Below, piece after piece: positions 12,584 through 22,406 of a stretch of DNA of 64,000 nucleotides. The translations under genes were made by a program, and so were the position numbers. How positions within the stretch are numbered: the stretch's first letter is position 1; each line of letters opens with the position of its first letter. Under the pieces are notes generated by a model. The model was not told where the DNA came from. It made no database searches and saw only the letters and a program-made list of their open reading frames with translations. Source of the DNA: Fulvia fulva (Eukaryota; Ascomycota; Dothideomycetes; Mycosphaerellales; Mycosphaerellaceae); NCBI RefSeq assembly GCF_020509005.1, contig NC_063013.1:4526001-4590000 (forward strand), read 5' to 3'.

Positions 12584-14104
12584 ATGGCAAAGACTTTCAC
12601 ATACGAAGAGGTGCAGCAGCATCGCTCGGCAGAGTCTTGCTGGGTTGTGCTGTATGGCAATGTCTACGATGTCACGTCATTTCTCCCAGGTCATCCAGGC
12701 GGTAGCAAGATCATCCTCCAGCTCGCCGGCACAGACGCGACAGAAGAGTATGATCCCATACACCCACCCGGCACCCTCGAAGAACGTCTCCCAGCATCTG
12801 CCAGACTCGGATCTTTTGACACGAGCACTCTGCCAGCGACTGAAAAGACGCCACAAGAAACGGGCTCAGTGGCTTCGGAAGAGGAGATCCTCAGCCTTGA
12901 CGAATGCCTCAACATCGACGATATCGAAAAGACAGCAACGCAGAGACTCAATGGCAAAGCATGGGGCTACTACTTCTCAGCCGGCGACGACCTGATCTCC
13001 AAGAACCTCAACGGTGCAGTCTACAAATCAATCCTCCTCCGACCTCGAGTCTTCGTTGACTGCACAAACTGCGACACGTCCACCTCTTTCTTCGGCCACA
13101 AAGTAAACCTACCATTCTTCATATCTCCCGCCGCAATGGCACGACTCGGTCATCCTGACGGCGAGCACGGAATGGCGCAGGCATGCGCGAACTACGGAGC
13201 AATGCAGATCATCTCGAACAATGCATCACAGACACCCGAGCAGATTGTCGCAGATGCGAAGCCGGGGCAGGTCTTTGGGTGGCAGTTGTATGTGCAGACG
13301 GAGAGGAAGAAGAGCGAGGATGTGCTGAAGAGGATACATGCCCTGCCTTGCATCAAGTTTATTTGCTTGACACTGGATGCGCCGGTGCCGGGTAAGAGAG
13401 AACATGATGAAAGGCAGAAGAATGTGGCTAGTAATTTGCCTGTGCGGTCTTCGGTGCAGGAGGGGAGTGCCTCCAAGACGTCGGAACGTCCGATCACAGA
13501 CAACAGCGGAATCAACGTGAGTGGGGACGGTGGAGTGGGCAAAGCGTTGTTCGCTGGCACAGCACCAGATCTCACCTGGAAGACGACTCTACCCTGGCTG
13601 GCAAAACACACAAAGCTTCCAATCGTGCTCAAGGGTCTCCAAACGCATGAAGATGCCTACCTAGCCTCCCTACACGCACCTCAAATCCGCGGCATAATTC
13701 TCTCCAACCACGGCGGTCGCGCCCTCGACACAGCACCACCCGCGATTCACACCCTCCTCGAGATCCGGAAGCACTGCCCAGAGGTCTTTGACCGCATCGA
13801 TGTTTGGGTAGATGGCGGTATTAAGCGTGGTACAGACATTGTCAAAGCTCTGGCACTTGGTGCGAAGGGTGTGGGGCTTGGCCGCGCGCCTCTGTACGGC
13901 AACGGAGCCTTTGGTCAGAAGGGCGTGGAGCGAGTGCTTGAGATCCTTAAAGCTGAGACGGAAACGTGTATGAGGCTGTTGGGCGTGGAGAAGGTCGGTG
14001 AATTGGGACCGCAGCATGTCAATGCGAGGGCTGTGGAGAGGGATATCTGGGATGGACCGAGTGGGCTTGAGAGGTTGGATCGGCAGGTTAAGGCGAGGCT
14101 GTAG
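12584..14104 (+). CDS. CYB2: L-lactate dehydrogenase (cytochrome b2 type)
   Basis: Oxidises an L-2-hydroxy acid, probably L-lactate to pyruvate, passing electrons through FMN and heme. Single exon, 506 residues. Residues 1-80 are a cytochrome b5-like domain with heme-ligand motif HPGG ([13 protein letters not shown]) and a second His in YDPIHPPG. The FMN/TIM-barrel domain follows from about residue 115, with [18 protein letters not shown], a second-half [15 protein letters not shown] (catalytic His and Arg), [10 protein letters not shown] and GLGRAPLYG. It starts at the b5 domain with no mitochondrial presequence, so it may be cytosolic, unlike yeast Cyb2, which is made with one and resides in the intermembrane space. 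Substrate is inferred; mandelate or another 2-hydroxy acid is possible. Confidence 0.92.
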   Translation: MAKTFTYEEVQQHRSAESCWVVLYGNVYDVTSFLPGHPGGSKIILQLAGTDATEEYDPIHPPGTLEERLPASARLGSFDTSTLPATEKTPQETGSVASEEEILSLDECLNIDDIEKTATQRLNGKAWGYYFSAGDDLISKNLNGAVYKSILLRPRVFVDCTNCDTSTSFFGHKVNLPFFISPAAMARLGHPDGEHGMAQACANYGAMQIISNNASQTPEQIVADAKPGQVFGWQLYVQTERKKSEDVLKRIHALPCIKFICLTLDAPVPGKREHDERQKNVASNLPVRSSVQEGSASKTSERPITDNSGINVSGDGGVGKALFAGTAPDLTWKTTLPWLAKHTKLPIVLKGLQTHEDAYLASLHAPQIRGIILSNHGGRALDTAPPAIHTLLEIRKHCPEVFDRIDVWVDGGIKRGTDIVKALALGAKGVGLGRAPLYGNGAFGQKGVERVLEILKAETETCMRLLGVEKVGELGPQHVNARAVERDIWDGPSGLERLDRQVKARL

Positions 14105-15158
14105 AGTATGTATGTAGGATGTATATGGATGCATATGTTCGCGACAAATGTATACTCCTGATGACGAGGTGTAGCGGTAGCAAGCTTCTGACGCCTCACA
14201 ACATGAGCATGCTACATGGAACGCGAGAAAATTTGTTCGATCAGGGAACATCGCCGGTCACTGTTCCATGCCGGAAGGACAGTCTCTTCTCTCGTGAATC
14301 ACCACACGCCGCAGAGACTCCTTGCTGCCTGATTGATTGCCGTTTCCACGACCGAGTCAAGGTCACATGGGCACAGCTGCTTGCCCAGAAGATTTCACAC
14401 GGTCTGTAGCTTTGCAGCTCGTTGTCCGCCGAAGAAGCTCGCATCGAACAGCATGCTATTTTCGGCAGCGCAGCAATCAGAGACTTCATCACCGTCGCTC
14501 TCGCTGGTTGGTTTTAGGATGACTTGTCCGAGCTCCAAAGAGCAGCTGTGGACCCTCATGACTCAGAATCATTGTGTCCAAGCGGTCGAAGCTCTGTCGT
14601 GGCAGTGTGTAACCCTTGTCCTGTCTCCTCCAGCGAAGGCCTTGCGGCGAGGACGGATAATAGCGTTGTGCTCTTCCATCTCGACCTGACCTCGGCGTCA
14701 GCCTTGGTACGTTATCTCGTGGAAGTCATGCGTCAACCATGCACCCTCACGTTCACGGCCCGGAGCATGGCAGCGACTTCGGCATGCCGAAGCCGAATGT
14801 CTGAAGTCTATCCCGATTTGCCTCGCATGCCACTGGCTAGACAGGAGGCTGCTCAGCAACCCGTCGCATACCACTGGCCAGATCATAGCTGCTCAGCAAT
14901 TGCTGGTCATCGGCGAGTGCTCCACAGCACAGCTCGTAGTCTGGTACTGGTGGTCGATGCTCAGGTTCGCGAGAATGACCTGGCGCTCTCTTTCTCTTTC
15001 CTCCATCTTTCCTTTCTCAACATCCAACACGACCATTCAAGAACCGCCGTCACATGACCAAGCCCCTCCACTCAGACTTTGGTAAGTCCTCCTTCCCTTT
15101 CCGTCTTGGCTGACCTTCTTCTCTATCAGACTCTCTTGCCTTTGGCTCATCAAAGGGG
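14105..15158. other. non-coding spacer between lactate dehydrogenase and tRNA-like cluster
   Basis: About 1 kb with no convincing coding frame and no RNA fold I can support. Open frames here are short and unlike proteins. Confidence 0.45.
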
Positions 15159-15280
15159 GGGGGGGTCGTCCAATGGTTAGGACACATGAGGGGCCCTAGC
15201 TGTCTCATTCTTGACATGCGACGGGTGGCAGCCTCATTCATGCCGGTACCATTCCAAACTCCTGAAATGTGGTCTATCCG
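15159..15280 (+). pseudogene. tRNA-like element copy 1, truncated in the T arm
   Basis: The 5' half matches the intact copies: an all-G acceptor strand (the end of an 11-G run), T8 at 15166, D stem GTCC 15168-15171 with GGAC 15180-15183, and anticodon-stem strand CATGAG 15185-15190. The conserved insert begins GGGCCCTAGCTGTC. The partner strand is CTCCTG (15259-15264), one mismatch from perfect. The T arm decays after GTGGT, and no acceptor 3' strand follows. It looks like a degenerate member of the tandem set. Confidence 0.6.
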
Positions 15281-15303
15281 CTGCTTGCAGCATCAACCTT
15301 TTC

Positions 15304-15436
15304 GAGGAGGTCGTCCAACGGAAGGACGCATGAGGGGCCCTAGCTGTCGACTCTTTTGACATGCGACGGGTGGCAGATTCTTTATGCCGGTACTATTCAA
15401 CTCATGAAATGTGGTGTTCGATTCCCACCTTCTTCA
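15304..15436 (+). ncRNA. tRNA-like element copy 2, complete cloverleaf with a long anticodon-loop insert
   Basis: The acceptor stem pairs GAGGAGG (15304-15310) with CTTCTTC (15429-15435), 7 of 7 with two G-U pairs, followed by discriminator A at 15436. T8 is present. D stem GTCC/GGAC (15313-15316, 15324-15327) encloses AACGGAA, keeping A14, G18, G19 and A21. Anticodon stem CATGAG (15329-15334) pairs with CTCATG (15401-15406) across a 66-nt loop. T arm: GTGG, a bulged T, G, then TTCGATT, then CCCAC. Internal A-box and B-box sequences are near consensus (one mismatch each), suggesting RNA polymerase III transcription. There is no ordinary anticodon loop with T33 next to the 5' stem strand. I see no T-run soon after the 3' end. 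Confidence 0.6.
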
Positions 15437-15564
15437 GCAGCCTTCATGGCTTCGGCGTTGTCCTTGTCGACAATCGTCACTGTTTGCAGTATCACCTTCG
15501 AGTAGGTCTCCCCTTCCCCTCGCCGTCGGCTGACTGCATCATCACAGATCATCAAACCTGTTCA

Positions 15565-15698
15565 GGTGATGTCGTCCAACGGTTAGGACACTCAGTGGGC
15601 CCTAGCTGTCTCATTCATTCGACATGCGAAGGTGGCAGCCTCATTCATGCCAGTACCATTAAGCTGAGAAACGAGGTGTTCGACTCCCTCCATCGCCA
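15565..15698 (+). ncRNA. tRNA-like element copy 3, complete cloverleaf with insert and compensating changes
   Basis: The acceptor stem pairs GGTGATG (15565-15571) with CATCGCC (15691-15697), 7 of 7 with one G-U, then A at 15698. D stem GTCC/GGAC. The anticodon stem here is CTCAG (15591-15595) with CTGAG (15664-15668), changed on both strands relative to copies 2 and 4. T stem GAGG(T)G with CCCTC, also changed on both sides. T loop TTCGACT. The insert of about 66 nt keeps GGGCCCTAGCTGTC and the hairpin GGCA...TGCC. A T4 run at 15707-15710 could end transcription. Confidence 0.6.
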
Positions 15699-15752
15699 TT
15701 CGCCTGTTTTGAGGTCAATCACCTTTGCCCTTCGTGGCAAATCACTCTTTTC

Positions 15753-15883
15753 GGGGAGGTCGTCCAACGGCAGGATACGTGAGGGGCCCTAGCTGTCTCA
15801 TTCTTTTGACATGCGACGGGTGACAATCGTCCGCCAGTACCATTCAACTCACGAGATGTGGTGTTCAAGTCCCACCTTCTCCA
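15753..15883 (+). ncRNA. tRNA-like element copy 4, complete cloverleaf with insert
   Basis: The acceptor stem pairs GGGGAGG (15753-15759) with CTTCTCC (15876-15882), 7 of 7 with two G-U, then A at 15883. D stem GTCC/GGAT (one G-U). Anticodon stem CGTGAG (15778-15783) with CTCACG (15848-15853), again co-varying. T stem GTGG(T)G with CCCAC and loop TTCAAGT. The insert is 64 nt. A T5 run at 15892-15896 lies 8 bases downstream and fits a polymerase III terminator. Same tertiary positions conserved as in copies 2 and 3. Confidence 0.6.
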
Positions 15884-16469
<586 letters not shown>

Positions 16470-17984
16470 TCACCGCTGCAGGAGTCGCTTTATCCTCGCC
16501 GGCCACATTTTCGGAAACCGCTTCCACAGCAGCACGGCCAGAACGACAGCCACGCTCGCCCTCCCAACCAACGCCATCGCCACGGCTCGTCGTATAATCA
16601 CATAGTATCTGCCGCGGTTAGAGATTTCTGGCAGCGCAAGTTTCGCGACACGTTCCACGAACCCTTCAAGTATTGTCTGTACCGCAGCTTTCTTTTCCTT
16701 CACCTCTCCTGCGCCAACGCCGCTTCCGAGACCGTGGAACCCAGTCTCATCCGGCTGCAGCGCTTTCCGTAGAAGCTCATTCGGTCGCTCAACGAGGACT
16801 GTGGAAGAAACGCTGGGGTCTTCTGGAAACGTTGCTCCAGCCCCAGCAGGTGTTGCGTAACCACTTGCCCCAGCGCTTGCAACGCCTACACCACTTTCTG
16901 ATGCGCCGCCGAAGGATGGCTTCATGGCTTTGAACTCTGCGCCTGATTGTAGCTCGGCACGTTTTCGGTTCTTGAAGTTGTAGGTCAGGAGCCACACTGC
17001 GAAGCGCACGTCAAGAGGCGTGAAGCTAGGGTACGTCCATAGCTCGAGGGCATTATGCGGTGGCACAAGGTCGAGGAAGTCGCTCACGACACCTAGTGTC
17101 AAACCCCAGAGCAGGAGAGGACCATCGTTCTTCGGCGGAGGGAACTGGTTGAAGAGATCGCTCCGCCATAACCTGCTTCCAAGCTCGTTGAGCTGATCGA
17201 TGCGACCAAGCCGCGCATGTCTATTGTCCTGCAAAGTATCTTGTGCAGGCGATTCGACACTGTGTAGAGACTCTGTCGGCTCCAGGTTGATAGCTGCGAA
17301 CATCATCTTGCCCAAGATCATGCTGAGCATCCATTTCTTTACACCAGTCTCCTGGTTCGCGATTCGGCTCGACACATCCTCAAAGGCTATGGTACGTTGT
17401 GATGGAGAAAGCAAAGATCGCAAGGGCACCCAATGCGTGCTCGCGACCTCAGTTGGCTGGAGCTTGAGTGGTGGTATCTCATGCTGCGTCACCAGGAAGA
17501 CGTACGGGCACAGCACCAACAAAGGCTTCTTGCCCCAATGTGTCGTCACAAGTCTCTGAGGCAGATTGCCACACTCGACAGCATACTTGTCCAGATCTAC
17601 GCCCACCTCCTCCCATGCTTCTCTTACTGCTGCTGCCTTATCGTCTGCGTCTTCAGGATCGCGCTTTCCTCCTGGAAGGGCAATGTGTGATGTCCACCTG
17701 TCTCCCTTCCGTGATGCACGCTTGATGAACAAGACTTCGGGCTCGCCGTGCTGTACCCATGCTTGGCCAAAGTAAGACTCAAGATCATCGTGCTTCTGTG
17801 TCTGAGACTCGGGCCAATGCGCATAGGATGGATTGACGCGAATGATGAATGCTACAGAGGCTCTGCGCTTTAGGCCTTCGGGATTGGGCAGATCTGGGTA
17901 CTGCTCTTTCTGCAGGTCGTTGAGGATCGTGCGCAGGTGTGGTACTAGGCTGTGTGGTGGTTCTGCAGCTTTGTGTTCGGACAT
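16470..17984 (-). CDS. NUDIX hydrolase with C-terminal membrane segment
   Basis: Hydrolyses a nucleoside-diphosphate-linked substrate; the type resembles fungal Pcd1-like CoA or nucleotide diphosphatases. Single exon, about 504 residues from the ATG at 17984, which begins MSEHKAAEPPHSLVPHL. An in-frame ATG at 18101 would add 39 residues but reads like 5' leader. The Nudix box (GX5EX7REUXEEXGU) is complete: GGKRDPEDADDKAAAVREAW followed by EEVGVDL. The C-terminus has a Gly/Ala-rich linker, then a hydrophobic segment MALVGRASVAVVLAVLLW near the end with basic residues after it, suggesting a tail anchor. Substrate unknown. Confidence 0.85.
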   Translation of the reverse strand: MSEHKAAEPPHSLVPHLRTILNDLQKEQYPDLPNPEGLKRRASVAFIIRVNPSYAHWPESQTQKHDDLESYFGQAWVQHGEPEVLFIKRASRKGDRWTSHIALPGGKRDPEDADDKAAAVREAWEEVGVDLDKYAVECGNLPQRLVTTHWGKKPLLVLCPYVFLVTQHEIPPLKLQPTEVASTHWVPLRSLLSPSQRTIAFEDVSSRIANQETGVKKWMLSMILGKMMFAAINLEPTESLHSVESPAQDTLQDNRHARLGRIDQLNELGSRLWRSDLFNQFPPPKNDGPLLLWGLTLGVVSDFLDLVPPHNALELWTYPSFTPLDVRFAVWLLTYNFKNRKRAELQSGAEFKAMKPSFGGASESGVGVASAGASGYATPAGAGATFPEDPSVSSTVLVERPNELLRKALQPDETGFHGLGSGVGAGEVKEKKAAVQTILEGFVERVAKLALPEISNRGRYYVIIRRAVAMALVGRASVAVVLAVLLWKRFPKMWPARIKRLLQR

Positions 17985-19222
17985 TGTGCTGGCGACAGAT
18001 TGATGCTGTGATTTGACGGAAAGAGGTGCAAAGAACGGCGAAAGAGTTGATACAACGCTACTCAAATATTGACAGGGACAGGACGCTGCTATCGTACACA
18101 CTCTGATGACATGTAGAAGACGTGAGGCTGTGATGTTCGTGCTGATCCTGCCTCACTGTCAGCCGAACTGTTCGAGGCGATGTCGGCGTTCGGCGTTCGG
18201 CTGCTCCTGCCAATGTCAAACTTTGTCTCCAGCAGCCACCTGCATCTTCAACAGCACGTCAACGCTCTGCGAATGTGTTCTGGATGTCGTGAAAGTTGTG
18301 GTGAGGGCGAGGCAAGGCTTCGGAGCCTGTGGTTGGCGAGCTTCAAGGCGGCGCTAACGCGTGTTCCCACGACCGCAACCTCATCTCTTCCAGCTGGAGA
18401 CGGGTTTGGTGAGGTGGACGACCACGACCCAAGACTACAAGCTCGACACACACCGGCATCACACCAGACTTGCAGCAAGGCTGAGACTTGCAGCAAATCT
18501 TACTATGTGGCGTCAGGCCAACGTTGAGGAAGAGTAAAAAGAGACATATCAAAGGGTGAGATGGAGCTCACATTCACTCGACGTTGTGCAAGTCTATACT
18601 AGCGTCATTATTTGAACTTCTCGAGTCAGGTTGCATCACCAAATACCACCCAACAACGCATCGCGCCGACCACCTCCACAACTCCTGATGTCACCATGCG
18701 AAGCGCACATCATAATCGACGTACGTGGCACCATCCGCAAGATAGACGGCCAGAGCTGTTGTATTGGTGACATGCTCTGTTCGGAGGCACGTCTTGTTCA
18801 GCGCACACCACCCAGAGGTGGGCCGTTTGTGTGTCCTCCGTCTCGCCATGGCTGAGCGATTCACTGATGGAACGTCTACCGTCCGAGTTGATGCGTGCAA
18901 TCGTCCCCAGACCTCCCCAGACCTCCAATCGCGCATGCCGATGCGGGAAGTCGCCTTTACTATTCTCACTACATCTAAGCTATATGCGTGTGGGCCATAC
19001 GGTGCCCACCTCGGCTTATAATCATCATGCAGGCCATCGTCTCCAGACTCGAGAGCCAGGTGGCGGAGACTGTAAGCATGCGGACTTTAGACTCGACGAG
19101 TCCACGGCACGAGCGATCCACATTCCGACATCCAGTGGTAACAGCATCCAGCAGCATACTCCGTAACCTCGAGAGGCGAGCATCCCGGCGAGCAACCATG
19201 ATGCAGCAAACAATCATACCAC
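17985..19222. other. 1.2-kb spacer, no gene seen
   Basis: Lies upstream of the NUDIX gene and downstream of the GH92 gene. Open frames are short and overlap on both strands. I see no RNA gene or repeat. Confidence 0.45.
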
Positions 19223-21817
19223 CTACACCCCTCCCCATTCCTGAGGCCTGTCACTCATGACAAGCACAATGCTCCCCGCCCCAACAATCTCCCCATGCCT
19301 CAACAATGGCTTGTCCAAAAGCTTCCCGTCCACCCTTACCCCCTTCACATACGGCTTCGTAGTTGCGCCCGGCGCCTCAATAACCAAGGTCCTCTCCTTC
19401 CCGCCAATACCTCCCGTCCCAGCGCCTTTAGGAAATTTGATTGTCACCTTCTCGAAGAAAGGGCTCCCGATGATATACTCATCGCCGGCTGGGTCAACGG
19501 GATAGAAACCTAAGGCGGTGAAAATATACCACGCACTCATTTGTCCCAAATCCTCGTTTCCACTGAGACCTGCGGAGGTGGCGTTATATTCCTTCCACGC
19601 AATCTCCCGCACTAACTTCTGCGTGGCGGCAGGATAGCCGATTGCGGCGTACATGTACGGTGCGTGATGGGATGGCTCATTCGAATGATCATTATACCCA
19701 CCATCAAAGTACTCGTCCAGCTTCGTTTTCATTTTCTCCCTCCCACCCATCAGTTCCGCAAGCCCTTGTGGATCATGAGGGACCGCGAAGGTATAGATCC
19801 AATCATCTCCCTCAGCCCAACCTTGGTCTCGACCGGCCCAGGTGCCATTGTCGTTACGGGCTTCCATGAAAGTTGTGTTGTGGTTGTAGAGGGTGTGGTA
19901 GTTCTTGCTACGGGTGCGGAGCTCGACTGATGCAGTGATGTCACCAGCATGCGTGGCGACAATAGCGGCTGCGTGGTCGTCGAAGGCGTAGTCTAGAGTT
20001 CTGGAGGCGGATTCAGACCAGCGATCATTCGCGACGTAGCCTTTTTCTAGGTATGTCGTGAGACCGGCACGGACTTCGTCAGGGAGGTTATGGCCTTGAC
20101 GGTCGTAGTAGAGGAGTTTTGTGTCGTCTATGGGTGGTTCGTAGGCATTTTTCTCGACTGCCTCCCAGGCCTTCGAGATATTGAAGGACGTGAAGTTGCG
20201 CGATAGAGCATTGGCCAGGACTGCGTCGACGTGTGTGCCGATCATGATGTTGGTTTCAACCATGTTTGCCCACATTGGGAGGCGGCCTGCCCAGTCGTAG
20301 ATTTGCAGGAGGGAGCGCATCATGCCATTGACTCGTTCTGGAGCGAACATGGTTAGGAGGCTGTGTTCGGCGCGGAAGGTGTCCCAAATGGACCAGGATT
20401 GGTAGTAGGAGTCTTTGGAGGCATGCACGTTGTCTGTGTAGCCACTGTAGTAGGTACGTAGACCATCTGGGTCCTCGGTCATGGGTTCTGAGAAGTCGGA
20501 CGGATACTGCAGAGCATGGAACAGGCCCGTGTAGAATATCGTCCTCGGATCATGGTCTGCATCAGTCTTGTTGACACCTTCAATCGTGACACGGCCCAGC
20601 TTCTCCAGCCACGCCTCCTTCACATTTTCCACCGCCTGATCGAAACTCGAAGACTTCGGCGCCTCAATATCCAGATTCCGCCTCGCTTGTTCAACACTCA
20701 CGAAACTCACACCCGTCCTCACCTCCACCCTCTTACACCCCTTGAACGTCACATACGCTCCCAGCTCTTCTCCCTCACCCTGCACCGCTCCCTTCTCCAA
20801 CTCCGCTCCCCTCGCAATCCCATACGTCTCAAACCCCTCCGAAAACCTACTCACAAAATACCCACGAAACCCGGCCGCCTCCAATGGCCCCAGCAGATAA
20901 TCCTGCCTCTGACTGTTACTTCCACTCACCTCCCTCCTCGCAGGATCAATCTCCACATGCCCCGTCCAATTCTTCCTCGTAGCCTGCACAAACACATACG
21001 GATCCTGTCTCTCATCGAAATCGAACCTCAAATGCCCCACATGCGCTGACGCAGTCATAGCAACTTTGATCTCATTCCTCCTCATACTCGCCGCCACATC
21101 CCCACTCGGCAGAACGGAAAACTCCGGCACCGCGGCAGCTGTAGGCTCCGCACTCCGCTTCGTCCGTCCATTCGCACCCTCCCTCACAACATCCGGAACT
21201 GATTGTGCGCCGCCAGGGACGGGGGAGTAAATACTCTCAGTCAAATTATGATCTGCTTCAATCGTAGCCGCTTCCATGGTAACTTCGTAGACATACGGCG
21301 TGCTGCGCTCATCACTCTTGCTGAAGCGATGGGCGCGATCTGTGAAGAGTGGCTGGACTTGACCGACGCCTGGAGAGAGGACGACTTGGCCGGATTCGCC
21401 CATCCAAATAGCAGGTTGGTGAGTGGCTTGGAATCCATGGATATGAGAGTCGAGGTCATCGTAGGGGCATTGGGATATGAAGTTCTAGAAACGTCAGTAC
21501 AAAGTAATGCTCCAAAGATGTAAGCTGGATTGTACTTCTCTCGTTTGAGGTGTCCATCTCGTCATGCCAAAAGGCGTAGAGACACTCGGGATCATGCCTC
21601 CATTGCCATTCGGTGTAACGCCATACGTCCCGATCTTGGGATTGACATATCGCAATACCCCAGCATCATCATGATATGACGACGCTGTACGCACCGCCGT
21701 CGACGGTGTGTTGAAGAGCAAAAAGTAGACGACGCATCCCAGACCTAGTCCCATCATGCCATATGTGATCAATGTATAGAATCGTTGAGCAGAAGAGCTT
21801 GAGAGTAAACGAGCCAT
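19223..21817 (-). CDS. glycoside hydrolase family 92 alpha-mannosidase, membrane-anchored
   Basis: GH92 enzymes are calcium-dependent exo-alpha-mannosidases, usually alpha-1,2. Two exons join across about 21483-21534: ...TRWTPQTRE, then NFISQCPYDDLDSHIHGF. The N-terminus has a hydrophobic segment (about residues 15-34, YGMMGLGLGCVVYFLLF), a likely signal anchor placing the enzyme in the secretory lumen or at the surface. The family opening VNPKIGTYG and GGMIPSVSTPFGMTRW follows. Further GH92 signatures are WDTFRAEHSLLTMFAPE, WAEGDDWIYTF, the NEPSHH region and GNEDLGQMSAWYIFTALGFY near the C-terminus. About 850 residues. No damage. Assignment is firm; linkage specificity is inferred. Confidence 0.94.
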
Positions 21818-22406
21818 ACTCCGCTTCCCTCTCGTACATAAGATGCTGTGCTTACATGGACGAAGGAAGCGACTGGTGACGATGATCTTTCACGGCAGAA
21901 AGTGAGCCGCTGCGGGGATGGACTGGTGCGAGAGCGAACACAGCTGCAATTTGAACGGACCATCTAATACTCGTCTGCTCTTCCGCTCTTCTGTGCATCC
22001 GAGAGATGAAAAGATAGCTAGGCCAGCGTTGCTGCCGGTGGGCAACGGTGAAGTACACGATGAAGTGGAAGTCGCGTACGGAAAGTCGTGTCATGCTCGC
22101 GTTAAGAGAGCCCTCCGATATCGGCTCTTCCCCTTGTATCAGTTTGAAGGGGGGGGGGGGATGTGGTCAAAGAGTACCGGACGGTATTCAAAGGTACCGT
22201 AATCTATCTACTATACAACAGTATACCCCTACCGGCATGCAGACCCTCCCTGTATGGCCTCTTCCCCACCACAACTCCTCCGCGAAAACGTACAATGCAT
22301 TGGTGCCGCGGGGGTATATACATATATCAGCCAGTGCCCATTCCCGTCGTAACATGCTGCCAGCGTCATGGTCGTATCAAACGAAAAGAAAGTCGTACAC
22401 GGACGT
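21818..22406. other. spacer with a 12-G homopolymer
   Basis: Upstream of the GH92 gene. It contains G12 at 22149-22160. No gene recognised. Confidence 0.45.

Noticed and set aside
15181..15210. Local hairpin ATGAG...CTCAT as the anticodon arm of the tRNA-like copies
   Set aside because: It cannot form in copy 3 (CTCAG with CTCAT), whereas pairing with the distal strand is kept by paired changes in copies 2-4.
15159..15883. Ordinary tRNA-derived SINE
   Set aside because: A SINE has a tRNA head followed by unrelated sequence and a tail. Here the acceptor stem closes each unit and keeps pairing.
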